A stretch of DNA of 64,000 bases from an uncultured Bacilli bacterium. Its GTDB lineage: Bacteria; Bacillota_I; Bacilli_A; RF39; UBA660. The stretch lies in the NCBI GenBank assembly GCA_934098505.1, contig CAKOOR010000001.1:62001-126000 (forward strand), read 5' to 3'. The position numbers and the translations under genes are program-made. The notes beneath the pieces are model-generated. The model made no database searches. It was given only the letters and a program-made list of their open reading frames with translations, and had not been told where the DNA came from. This document shows positions 26,132-34,943 of the stretch, one piece after another. Positions within the stretch are counted from its first letter, which is position 1. Every line of letters begins with the position of its first letter.

Positions 26132-26187
26132 TTTTGCTTGTAAACTTTTTGTGTTATAATTTGTAGTATGATATGGAGAGTGCAATA

Positions 26188-27669
26188 ATGAGTAACGAGA
26201 ATAACAATGGGGTAATTGATTTTGATAGTTCTTCTTTCATTCAGAATAGTGGAACCAATTTAAATCATAACGAAAAAATAAACGAGAACCCAGAAAATAA
26301 TGGTAAGAATAGTATTACTGCTAGTGATATAAATGTTGATGATATCTTTGGCAGTTGGGATAATACACCTAGTACTCAGGAAGAAGTTAAACCAATTAGT
26401 AATGACTATAATAATTCTAGTGTGGAGTTGAGCGATGCTTCTGTTGATAGTGCCACTAATATGGATAGTAACGTACATAATGTTTTTCAAAGTAATGTTA
26501 ATCCAATGGAAGCTAACGTACCTTTTGAAATGCCTAAGTTAGGTAACAATGTTAATAATTCTAGAGAAGTAGATTTTGCTAATGTAGGTAATGATGTTTC
26601 TCAGACAGTTCCTTTTAATACAGCAGTTAATGTTCTAAGTGGCGATAATGATCTAGCTAATATAGCTTTAAATACGCTTGCCAATAATTTTGATATTAAT
26701 AATAATTCTTTAGAAAACACTATAACAGTAGAACCAAACGTTAATACTAATGATGCGAATAATATGAGTAGCAATGGGGATAATAATAACACACCAGTTA
26801 TGGATAATATCCAAAGTGAACCAATTGTTATAAATCAAACAAATAATAGGCTGGAAAATGATAACAATAGTAACTCTGTAACTTTTAATGAAGGAACAAC
26901 TATAGAATTTAATAATCAAGTGAATAATAATATGACTTCTGATATAGGCTCTAATCAAAATCAAACAATTAACTTTACTCCAAATGATATTCAAAGTTCT
27001 GAACAAGTAAATGTAAGTAATCAAGCTGAATTTGCTGTGACTAATAATTTTAGTACTAATAGTGAGATTACTGCTAATACTAATAATCAAGTAAATTTTA
27101 CTAATGATTTTGTAACTGATAATAGTATTCAAAATACAAGTGTTAATATTAATAATAGTGAAAACTTTGAAAATAATGTCGTAGCAAATGATCTAGTAAA
27201 TAATTCGAATGGTAATATTGTAAATAATGGTGCCGGAAATAGCGAATTTAATCCTAATTTAATTAATGATGTGAATAATAATTTAACAAATACACCAGTT
27301 AATTTAGTGGCAATGCCAAATGATCCAATTAATTCTACAGTAGCTACAGAAGCAACAAATGGGACTAATTTACAACAAGCTTTAAGTACACCTAATAATG
27401 TAAGCGTAAATAATATGTCTTTAGATAGTTCTATTAATGTGGGAAGCATTCCAAATAATAATGTTGAAGTACCAAATATTAATAATAATGTTAATACGAC
27501 AGATGCTAATAACACTGATCCTACTAGTAGTGGTGTTCCAAAGAAAGGTAAAATTAGTTTACCAATTATTTTATTAGTATTAATAATTGTTGTATCAATA
27601 GGTATTATTATTATAAAAAAAGATGTCTTGGCCGATTTTTTTCAGACTTTAATAAATAATAGAAAATAA
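26188..27669 (+). CDS. Asn-rich low-complexity membrane-anchored protein
   Basis: 493 residues from ATG 26188, seven bases after GGAGAG; the ATG at 26173 lacks a site. Almost the whole chain (1-455) is low complexity, dominated by Asn with Val, Ser and Thr. A short basic linker and one C-terminal membrane segment (about 463-482) follow, then a short Lys-rich end. This is a tail-anchored layout. There is no signal peptide, so the long N-terminal part should be cytoplasmic. No family is recognised. The next gene follows by 13 bases. Confidence 0.65.
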   Translation: MSNENNNGVIDFDSSSFIQNSGTNLNHNEKINENPENNGKNSITASDINVDDIFGSWDNTPSTQEEVKPISNDYNNSSVELSDASVDSATNMDSNVHNVFQSNVNPMEANVPFEMPKLGNNVNNSREVDFANVGNDVSQTVPFNTAVNVLSGDNDLANIALNTLANNFDINNNSLENTITVEPNVNTNDANNMSSNGDNNNTPVMDNIQSEPIVINQTNNRLENDNNSNSVTFNEGTTIEFNNQVNNNMTSDIGSNQNQTINFTPNDIQSSEQVNVSNQAEFAVTNNFSTNSEITANTNNQVNFTNDFVTDNSIQNTSVNINNSENFENNVVANDLVNNSNGNIVNNGAGNSEFNPNLINDVNNNLTNTPVNLVAMPNDPINSTVATEATNGTNLQQALSTPNNVSVNNMSLDSSINVGSIPNNNVEVPNINNNVNTTDANNTDPTSSGVPKKGKISLPIILLVLIIVVSIGIIIIKKDVLADFFQTLINNRK

Positions 27670-27682
27670 GAAAGAGTAGTTT

Positions 27683-28126
27683 ATGGTAGAAAAAATGTTA
27701 TCAATGTTAGAAGTTACAGTAAATATAAAGGGCTCGGATATGGTGTTTAAATTGCTTTTTGTAGTAATTGGTTTTGCTTTAATAGTATGGGGAATTATTA
27801 ATTTAGTTACACGTTTTAAAAAGAAAAAAACATTTATTTTAACAGATGGTAAAGTTGTCGATTATGTAGTTAGAAGAGATAGCGATGGCGTAGCTACTTA
27901 TGGTATTATTGCCGAATATGAAGTAGATGGCGTAAGCTACACAATTGAGCCTCATTTTTATTCAACCGGAACAAAAAGAAAACATCCAATTGGCAGTTTA
28001 GTAAAAGTTTGCTATAATCCTGAAGATCCAGCGGATAGTATTTATGAAATTGATGGTAGTAGCATTATGGTACTAATTGGTGGTATCATATTTATGACAT
28101 TTGGTATTTTCATGATGTTTAAATAA
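27683..28126 (+). CDS. DUF3592-family membrane protein
   Basis: 147 residues. Two membrane segments (about 20-38 and 128-145) flank a beta-rich domain with GKVVDYVVRRD, YEVDGVSYTI, IGSLVKVCYNPEDPADSIYE, the pattern of DUF3592 proteins (a small beta-barrel between two helices). The function of the family is unknown. It follows the tail-anchored Asn-rich protein closely, so the two may be co-expressed. A terminator follows. Confidence 0.7.
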   Translation: MVEKMLSMLEVTVNIKGSDMVFKLLFVVIGFALIVWGIINLVTRFKKKKTFILTDGKVVDYVVRRDSDGVATYGIIAEYEVDGVSYTIEPHFYSTGTKRKHPIGSLVKVCYNPEDPADSIYEIDGSSIMVLIGGIIFMTFGIFMMFK

Positions 28127-28142
28127 TTTTAAAATTTAAATT

Positions 28143-28177
28143 AAAGTAGTGTTGCTTAAGGGCGGTGCTACTTTTTT
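28143..28177 (+). terminator. intrinsic terminator of the DUF3592 gene
   Basis: AAAGTAG pairs with CTACTTT, with inner GCTTAAGGGC pairing, then T residues. Confidence 0.75.
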
Positions 28178-28236
28178 AATTGTTGCGATATTAATAAGAT
28201 ATGTGGTATTATATTGTCATAATAAGGAGGATCAAC

Positions 28237-28491
28237 ATGAGTTGGACTAGTGGAAATGTTTTTGAACTTTATGGCGCTAATTATGTAATAGTAACTAGCT
28301 TAAATAAGGATGGAAAACATTATTTATTTTTAAATAGAATGATAAACGAAGATGAAATAGGAGAAAATTATTATATTGCTTTAGAAGAAAATGATGAAGT
28401 AAGAATAATAAATGATGAAAAGACTATTAATGAATTATTGCCAATTTTTGAACAAAAAGTTTTAGAAGCAGCAAGTAATGTAGGAAAGTAG
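28237..28491 (+). CDS. small beta-rich hypothetical protein
   Basis: 84 residues from ATG 28237, after AAGGAGG; the upstream ATG at 28201 is in the promoter region. The pattern of short strands (FELYGANYVIV, KHYLFLNRM, NYYIALEENDEVRIIND) resembles the gene at 30784, which flanks the large coiled-coil gene on its other side. DUF1292-like small proteins have this look. It is probably in one operon with the next gene, which starts within a few bases. Confidence 0.55.
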   Translation: MSWTSGNVFELYGANYVIVTSLNKDGKHYLFLNRMINEDEIGENYYIALEENDEVRIINDEKTINELLPIFEQKVLEAASNVGK

Positions 28492-28501
28492 GGTGGCTAT
28501 T

Positions 28502-30769
28502 ATGGATAATTTAATGGAATTGATACTGGAACAAGAGAAAAATGATGTTATTGATAATTTAATGGATGTATATCAAAGATTTATAGATTTAGCTAAAGAT
28601 AATGGAATAGTTTCTTATAAAGATAAAGATGATAAAGAAGTTACTATTGAAGAAGAAGAGAGAAAGTTAAGTGAACTAGCTAATCCTGATGATATCGCAA
28701 ATTCTTTAAATGCATTTGTAAGTGGACTTGATAAAAATGAAAAATTACAAACTTTGACTAAAAAATACAATGACGCTAAAGAAAAGTATGATAAAGTTGT
28801 TGTTAAAACAAATGAATCTTTAAAAAATATTGAAGAAACTATTATGATGATAAAAGGTTCAACTTGGCTTGATTCATATTTTTCTAATGTTGATGTTCAA
28901 AATAAAGTCTTAATAAAATTTTATAAGGATAAATATGGTTTAAAAGAAACTAAAGAAGAATTAGACTGTTTAAGTGATTTTGTTGTTCAGTTAGAAAATT
29001 TAAAGGATGATCCAAATATTGATCCTAAGATGAAGAGCAATGATTTGGCAACTTTGAAAGTATATATTAATAGTATTAAATTATTCTCTTCTAAACCTAC
29101 TGAAGAACTAGAATATGATGTTGCTGAAAATATTCGGGCTAATATAAATTTAAGTTATGATGAATTGCAAACTCGAATTGATCAACATAGGCGTGCAATT
29201 GAAGGCTGTAAGATTACGATTAATAATATTAGCAAAAATTCTACTAGTGAATCAGGTTTGTCTAAAGAACAAAAAGAAAAGATTGAATTAGTCCAAAAAC
29301 AAATAGATGAATATAATAAGCATATTAATATTTATTGTGGGATATATCTTTTAAAGAAACTAAGGGAAGATAATGTACTTACGGCATTAGAGTTTTGGAC
29401 TAAAGTTAGCCAGTTTGATTTTGGCGATGATAAATCTAAAGGAGATACTTCTTTAGAAAAATATAAAAAAATGAGTGAATATATGAATACTTCACCGGAT
29501 ATTTTATCCAAGAAGTTAGAAGATGCTAATAAATCTTTAATAGATACTGCTAATAATGATGAATTAAGGCAGGCAAAAAAAGAATTAGATGAAGCTGAAA
29601 AAGATAAAATTGGGAAAGAATTTGTCGATTTAAATACTGAAAAAGAACAGAATATTAAAAATTATCAAGATAATAAAGATTGTCGTAATGCATTTGAATT
29701 TTTATTTAAAGTCTTATTAGGTAATTCAGATGTTAATAAAGAAAATATAACAGAAAAGATTGATGATTATATTACTAAAATTAAAAATTCAGAAAGTGAT
29801 CCTAAGGCTTTAGAAGAAATAGAAAAAGAAATAATTAAATATGACCCATCTAAAAGAGATGTTAATATTGATAAAATAAGAAAATTAACAGAACATGAAA
29901 ATCTAGAAGATATTAAAGTGGATTTAGAACAAGAAGTATTAAAATATAAAACTAATAGTAAAGTAACTCCAAAAGGTATAAATAAAAAAGCTGTTTTAAA
30001 AGCCGTAGCTGGTATTGCTGGTGGTGTTGTTGGTTTTGGTTTAGCTGTTAATCCAGTTACTGGCGCTATCTTAACACCACTTGTAACCACAGTATCAATG
30101 GGTAAAACAGCTTGGAATGTTGTTAAATTTGTTGATCAAAAATTGCATAAAGGTATAGATGAAAAAGATTTAGCAACGACGAAGTTTATCAATAAAATTT
30201 CGGCACCATTAAAAAAATTAGGAAGTAAAATAGAAAGGCATTTACCAAAAGGCTTAAAGGATGGGCTTGATAAAGTCAATAAGGCTTTAAAGAATGAATA
30301 CGTTCAAGCAACATTCAATGGTATGGCAGCCGGTTATTCAATAGGTAAAATTTATAAAGTTGGTAAAAATATATTTGAAGCCCGTAGCGCTACTACTGAG
30401 GCTAAAGGCCAAACCTTTAAATCACCAACAACCCAAGAAGATTATAACTTAAATAGAAATACAACTTTAGAACCAAGATCAAGCGTTGGTGATTTAGCTC
30501 AAGTTCCAAGAGATACTGGTATCCTTGATTTTGTTAAAGGTCAAACTTATGATTTAAGTGAAATAGCCAAGGGTTATGCTGCTTCTGGTCAAGCCTCTGA
30601 TAAAGCTGTTAATTTAATAACAGCAGCCGGAAAAAATGTAACTTTTGATAGAACTGTAATAAGAGATGGCGTTGAATGGTGCCACTTCCTTCAAGAAAAT
30701 GGTCAAGGCTATGCTTGGTTCCCTAAAGAAGTAGTAGAAGAAGTACTAAAAGCTAAAGGCCTACATTAG
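28502..30769 (+). CDS. large coiled-coil protein with glycine-rich hydrophobic segment
   Basis: 755 residues from ATG 28502, after GGGTGG. Residues 1-500 are charged helices with several coiled-coil stretches. A Gly/Ala/Val-rich hydrophobic stretch (about 502-545) could enter or associate with membrane. The C-terminal 60 or so residues (TFDRTVIRDGVEWCHFLQENGQGYAWFP) look SH3-like. No signal peptide. The combination resembles secreted or phage-tape-like effectors, but no family is recognised. It is flanked by two related small beta proteins (28237 and 30784), which may act as partners. Confidence 0.55.
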   Translation: MDNLMELILEQEKNDVIDNLMDVYQRFIDLAKDNGIVSYKDKDDKEVTIEEEERKLSELANPDDIANSLNAFVSGLDKNEKLQTLTKKYNDAKEKYDKVVVKTNESLKNIEETIMMIKGSTWLDSYFSNVDVQNKVLIKFYKDKYGLKETKEELDCLSDFVVQLENLKDDPNIDPKMKSNDLATLKVYINSIKLFSSKPTEELEYDVAENIRANINLSYDELQTRIDQHRRAIEGCKITINNISKNSTSESGLSKEQKEKIELVQKQIDEYNKHINIYCGIYLLKKLREDNVLTALEFWTKVSQFDFGDDKSKGDTSLEKYKKMSEYMNTSPDILSKKLEDANKSLIDTANNDELRQAKKELDEAEKDKIGKEFVDLNTEKEQNIKNYQDNKDCRNAFEFLFKVLLGNSDVNKENITEKIDDYITKIKNSESDPKALEEIEKEIIKYDPSKRDVNIDKIRKLTEHENLEDIKVDLEQEVLKYKTNSKVTPKGINKKAVLKAVAGIAGGVVGFGLAVNPVTGAILTPLVTTVSMGKTAWNVVKFVDQKLHKGIDEKDLATTKFINKISAPLKKLGSKIERHLPKGLKDGLDKVNKALKNEYVQATFNGMAAGYSIGKIYKVGKNIFEARSATTEAKGQTFKSPTTQEDYNLNRNTTLEPRSSVGDLAQVPRDTGILDFVKGQTYDLSEIAKGYAASGQASDKAVNLITAAGKNVTFDRTVIRDGVEWCHFLQENGQGYAWFPKEVVEEVLKAKGLH

Positions 30770-30783
30770 AAAGGTAATGAGTA

Positions 30784-31035
30784 ATGAAAGATAGAATAAT
30801 AAAATTAGATGATGATAAAACTTATTATGTTTTAGAAAAAATAACACTTGATAATAAAATGTATATTATGATGACAGAATATAATATGCAAGATGATATA
30901 TTAGATACAGAAAACTTTATAATAAAAGAAGTAGAAAAACAAGACGATAAATTAGCACTTAAAGAAATAGAAAGTGAAAAATTAGGTAGTAAAGTAGCGA
31001 TGGAACTTCTAAAAAAATATCGTGAAGAAAATTAA
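30784..31035 (+). CDS. small beta-rich hypothetical protein, relative of the 28237 gene product
   Basis: 83 residues. The strand pattern IIKLDDDKTYYVLEKI, KMYIMMTEYNM and ENFIIKEVEKQ matches the other small protein of this cluster and DUF1292-like families. It starts 15 bases after the coiled-coil gene with AAAGGTAATG upstream, so it ends the operon. A hairpin terminator follows. Function unknown. Confidence 0.55.
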   Translation: MKDRIIKLDDDKTYYVLEKITLDNKMYIMMTEYNMQDDILDTENFIIKEVEKQDDKLALKEIESEKLGSKVAMELLKKYREEN

Positions 31036-31052
31036 AATAATTTAAAACTTAG

Positions 31053-31080
31053 AGGATAGAAGGAAAACCCTATCCTTTTT
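31053..31080 (+). terminator. intrinsic terminator
   Basis: AGGATAG pairs with CTATCCT, followed by T residues. Confidence 0.75.
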
Positions 31081-31148
31081 AAGTGGGAATATTGCAAATA
31101 AAATTAAACTTTAGTATAATTAGTTATAGAAAAAGAGTAGAGGTACTT

Positions 31149-32390
31149 ATGCGAAAGATAATGTCTAGTTTAGATATCGGTTATGCTAGTATAAAATTTA
31201 TAGTAGCCGAAATGAATAAGAAAAAATTATATGTTTTGACAAGTTGTATTGTAAATAATGATGCTATAAAAAAAGATATGACAATCGATTATGATATTTT
31301 AGAAGCTACTATTAAAAAAATACTTAGTGATACTAAAGAAAAATTAGGCATTGAAATAAAAAAGACTTTACTAACAATTCCATCTGATAGTGCTTCTTTT
31401 ACGATTAATAAAGCGAAGATAGATATTAAAAATGAAGATAACTTAGTTACTACTGATGATATGATAAAAGTAGTTAATTTATCAGGAAAGAATGTTGTTC
31501 AAGATAATATGGAGTTAGTAAATATTACTCCTTTATATTATACTTTAGATGATAGTAGTAAAACTGATAAACCAGTTAATACTTTTAGTAAGACTTTAGA
31601 AGTTCAAAGTATTATTACTAGTTCAAGGAAAGATGATGTTTATAAATATTTAAGAGTACTTGATAACTTAGGAGTAAGTGTAGTTGATATAAGTTATGAT
31701 ATCGTTGGTAATTATTATGCTTTAAAAAATGATGATATGGATACTACTTGTGGTGTTATTATTGATATAGGTTATTTAAGTACTAGTGTTTCTATATATA
31801 ATAAGGGGGTACTTGTTAATACTTTAAAGATTAAAGTAGGTAGTTTAAATGTATTAAAAGATATTAGTTATGTTTATAAGATACCTTTAAGTAGTGCTAA
31901 AGAAGTATATAAAAAGTTAGGACTTGGTAGTAGTAAAAATGCTAGTAACTTAGAAAAGATGGAATTAAAAGATAATAATGGGGATAAATTAATAATAAAT
32001 CAAGTTAATTTAAGTGAAATTATCGAATCAAGGGTTAATGAGATACTTTCTATGGCTAAAAAGCAAATTAACACCTTAACAAAAAGACAAATAAGTTATA
32101 TAATATGTACAGGTGGAATAGCAAATATAGGTGATTTTGACTTAAATGTTTTAGAAATATTTGGAAAGAATGCCAGAGTTGGCTATATTAATACAATTGG
32201 AATTAGAGATACAAGGTATGCTAGTACTTTGGGATTAATTAAATGGTATGATTATAATGCTAAGTTAAAAAATTACGATTATTCCATATTGAGTTTAGAA
32301 GAACAAGAAGAATTTAGTAAAGAAGAAAGTGAAGCAAAAGCTAGTAGTAATAGTATTATTGGTAAAGTCTTTGACTATTTCTTTGAATAA
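31149..32390 (+). CDS. ftsA: cell division protein FtsA
   Basis: 413 residues from ATG 31149 after GAGGT; an upstream in-frame ATG lacks a site. FtsA is an actin-like ATPase that tethers FtsZ filaments to the membrane. Visible blocks are SLDIGYASIKFIVAE (phosphate 1), GVIIDIGYLSTSVSIY (phosphate 2) and CTGGIANIGDF (adenosine). The C-terminal amphipathic membrane-targeting helix is represented by VFDYFFE. ftsZ follows after 18 bases, the standard division gene pair. Confidence 0.93.
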   Translation: MRKIMSSLDIGYASIKFIVAEMNKKKLYVLTSCIVNNDAIKKDMTIDYDILEATIKKILSDTKEKLGIEIKKTLLTIPSDSASFTINKAKIDIKNEDNLVTTDDMIKVVNLSGKNVVQDNMELVNITPLYYTLDDSSKTDKPVNTFSKTLEVQSIITSSRKDDVYKYLRVLDNLGVSVVDISYDIVGNYYALKNDDMDTTCGVIIDIGYLSTSVSIYNKGVLVNTLKIKVGSLNVLKDISYVYKIPLSSAKEVYKKLGLGSSKNASNLEKMELKDNNGDKLIINQVNLSEIIESRVNEILSMAKKQINTLTKRQISYIICTGGIANIGDFDLNVLEIFGKNARVGYINTIGIRDTRYASTLGLIKWYDYNAKLKNYDYSILSLEEQEEFSKEESEAKASSNSIIGKVFDYFFE

Positions 32391-32408
32391 CTGGAACGGA
32401 GAGTGTTT

Positions 32409-33485
32409 ATGTACGAGATGAAAATGGATCAAATTGCAAAGATTAAAGTTATAGGTGTTGGTGGTGGCGGTTGTAATGCCGTTAATAGAATGATTGAATC
32501 GGGTGTTCAAGGAGTAGAATTTATCGTTGCTAATACCGATTTACAGGTTTTAAATGTTAGTAAAGCGGAAACTAAGTTACAAATAGGTAAAAGTATTACT
32601 AATGGGTTAGGGGCTGGAGCCAATCCTGATGTAGGACGTGAGGCAGCCTTAGAAAGTAAAAAAGAGATTGAGGAAGCTTTAAGTGGGGCTGATATGGTCT
32701 TTGTTACTTGCGGTATGGGAGGAGGCACTGGTACCGGTGCAGCTCCAATAGTTGCGGAGATTGCCCAAGATTTAGGAGCCCTAACGGTTGGTATTGTTAC
32801 GAAACCATTCCGCTTTGAAGGTAAAAAGAGAATGGATCATGCCGAGATTGGGATTGAAGAATTAAGACATCATGTGGATACCATTATTGTTATTCCAAAC
32901 GATAGATTAAGAGATATTATTGATAGAACAACCCCAATGATGGAAGCATTTAAAGAAGTTGATAATGTTTTAAGACGTGGTGTTCAATCAATATCTGATT
33001 TAATTGCTGTGTCTGGTTTAGTAAACTTAGACTTTGCTGATGTTAAGACCATTATGTCAAAACGTGGTAATGCCATTATTGGTATTGGTATTGGTGTTGG
33101 CGAAAATAGAGCCGTGGAAGCTGCTAAACAAGCTGTATCAAGTCCACTACTAGAAACGACTATCGATGGCGCAACAGATGCAATTATCAATATTACCGGT
33201 GGTAATTCATTAACATTATTTGAAGCAGAAGATGCTGCCGAAGTAGTTAGAAATGCTGCTAATACGGATATTAATACTATCTTTGGAGCCGTTATCAATG
33301 AAAACTTAAATGATGAAGTAATTGTTACGGTTATTGCTACTGGGTTTGATGATAATTTAGATAGCGATACTGATGATAGTGATGCTGGCTATACAAGAAT
33401 GGATTCATACAACAATAAAGATGAAGACGAAGATGATGGGGATGTTGATATTCCACCATTCTTAAGAAGTAGAGATAGATATTAA
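32409..33485 (+). CDS. ftsZ: cell division protein FtsZ
   Basis: 358 residues from ATG 32409, after CGGAGAG. FtsZ is the tubulin-like GTPase that forms the Z ring. The GTP-binding signature GGGTGTGAAP is at about residue 105, and VGGGGCNAVNRM, NTDLQVL and RFEGKKRMDHAEIGIEEL are all typical. The T7 catalytic loop is represented by VNLDFADVKTIM. The acidic linker ends in DIPPFLRSRDRY, the conserved C-terminal peptide that binds FtsA. Full length. Confidence 0.97.
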   Translation: MYEMKMDQIAKIKVIGVGGGGCNAVNRMIESGVQGVEFIVANTDLQVLNVSKAETKLQIGKSITNGLGAGANPDVGREAALESKKEIEEALSGADMVFVTCGMGGGTGTGAAPIVAEIAQDLGALTVGIVTKPFRFEGKKRMDHAEIGIEELRHHVDTIIVIPNDRLRDIIDRTTPMMEAFKEVDNVLRRGVQSISDLIAVSGLVNLDFADVKTIMSKRGNAIIGIGIGVGENRAVEAAKQAVSSPLLETTIDGATDAIINITGGNSLTLFEAEDAAEVVRNAANTDINTIFGAVINENLNDEVIVTVIATGFDDNLDSDTDDSDAGYTRMDSYNNKDEDEDDGDVDIPPFLRSRDRY

Positions 33486-33512
33486 TTTAGAAGTATAAAA
33501 AGGTGGGAGAGT

Positions 33513-34502
33513 ATGTCTGTAATACACGCTTTAATACTTCTTTTTTTATGGGTAGTAACTTCTTATTTAGCGATAAAAAATATTGAAGAATATTATCATA
33601 TGCAAAAGAAAGTAAAAAAGCAAAATGAAAGAATAGGGGTTATTTTTGTTGTATTAATTTGTTTATTATTTAGAAGTGTTATATCAACTTATATCATTTA
33701 TGTTTTAATGTTAAATGCTTTATATTATGTAATTCATAAAATATTTAAGAATAAATTTTTAGATAAAAGTTTTTATTTATGTTTTCTAATACCGATTGTT
33801 ATTGTTATATTAGGAGTTATTAATGTTTCTCATTTACATTTTACAACTTATAATTTAGAGAATAGTGATATATCTAAGGATATAAGAATGGCTTATGTAA
33901 GTGATGTTCATTTATCAACTTTATCTAGGAAGAAGTTAGATAATTTAGTTAATGAAGTAAGTAATAAAGATTATGATATCTTTGTTATTGATGGTGATTT
34001 AATCGATGAGTTTAGTAGTGATAATAAGACAAAGGAAGTAATAGAAAAGTTAGGAACAATTAAAACTAAATATGGTTTATATTATATTGAGGGTAATCAT
34101 GACTTATTAAATAATAAAAGAAGAAGTTATTTAAGAGAAAGTAATTTTAGAGTATTAGAAGATGAAAGTGTTCTTATTGATAATAATTATTATCTAATAG
34201 GCAGAAGAGATAAAAAAGATAAAAAGAGAGAAGATTTAAATCAGTTAACCTATAATATTGATAAACCAATTATTTTATTAGATCATCAACCTAATATTAT
34301 TAAGAATATGGATCCTAGAGTTATGATTCAGTTATCTGGTCATACCCATGCCGGCCAAATATGGCCTTTAGGTTATTTCTTGAAATATGGCTATTATCAA
34401 GATAAAAGGTTAATTGTGTCATCAGGAGTTGGCGCATGGCATAATCCAGTAAGAACAAGTAAATATAGTGAAATAGTAGAAGTTAATATTAAGAAGGTTT
34501 AG
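33513..34502 (+). CDS. membrane-anchored calcineurin-like metallophosphoesterase
   Basis: 329 residues. Three N-terminal membrane segments (about 3-20, 45-70, 85-108) precede a phosphoesterase domain with the metal ligands YVSDVHLS, VIDGDLID, EGNHD, and LSGHTHAGQIWP. This is the YkuE-like family, linked in Bacillus to wall or membrane phospholipid or UDP-lipid metabolism. The start at 33513 follows GGTGGGAGAG. The gene ends just before the second invertible segment. Confidence 0.85.
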   Translation: MSVIHALILLFLWVVTSYLAIKNIEEYYHMQKKVKKQNERIGVIFVVLICLLFRSVISTYIIYVLMLNALYYVIHKIFKNKFLDKSFYLCFLIPIVIVILGVINVSHLHFTTYNLENSDISKDIRMAYVSDVHLSTLSRKKLDNLVNEVSNKDYDIFVIDGDLIDEFSSDNKTKEVIEKLGTIKTKYGLYYIEGNHDLLNNKRRSYLRESNFRVLEDESVLIDNNYYLIGRRDKKDKKREDLNQLTYNIDKPIILLDHQPNIIKNMDPRVMIQLSGHTHAGQIWPLGYFLKYGYYQDKRLIVSSGVGAWHNPVRTSKYSEIVEVNIKKV

Positions 34503-34560
34503 TATTAGCTTTTTTTAGTATATTAAAATAAATTTTGGTTATACTAGATAATTAATAAAA

Positions 34561-34852
34561 ATTCATAGAGTTTAATACTCTATGAAAAGTCTAGGTAAAT
34601 ACTAGCTTTAAAGGACTAATTGACTATAAATTTGACGAGAATAAAATCCCAAAAAATTTACTTATTGGCACGAATTATATTAGATAAATACTAGAAAGTT
34701 TACACATATCCCTGACTAGAAATTTGACTACAAAAAGAATTAATTACTACTAAAAATATCTTTAAAAAGCATTATTTTTATGCTATATTTATATTATAGA
34801 TTAAAAATAGATAACGTATTTTCGGTTTCATAGAGTATTAAACTCTATGAAT
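34561..34852. repeat. invertible DNA segment 2 with flanking inverted repeats
   Basis: Inverted repeats at 34561-34587 and 34826-34852 enclose 238 bp (34588-34825). Arms TTCATAGAGT and ACTCTATGAA flank a 5-bp spacer: TTAAT on the left and its complement ATTAA on the right. The enclosed DNA matches the reverse complement of 7219-7456 over its whole length. Here a TTTAAA-17-TATATT box (34761-34789) faces the surface-protein gene, while the conserved TATAAT (34674-34679) faces away. Which orientation is ON cannot be decided from sequence alone. Confidence 0.85.
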
Positions 34853-34943
34853 AGGTAAAAGTTATGTAAATAAGTAATTGCAGTGCTTATATTCTAAAGT
34901 ATTATTTATTTTTAATGGGAAATAATAGAAGTAGAGGTTAGAA
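34853..34943 (+). promoter_or_regulatory. conserved 5' leader of surface gene 2
   Basis: Nearly identical to the leader at 7485-7575, including the GTAAATAAGT...GCAGTGCTTAT hairpin and the AGAAGTAGAGGTT site. Confidence 0.6.

Noticed and set aside
26260..27515. Long minus-strand frames across 26260-27515
   Set aside because: They are antisense to the Asn-rich gene; runs of AAT on one strand read as Ile/Val-rich frames on the other, and they lack start sites.
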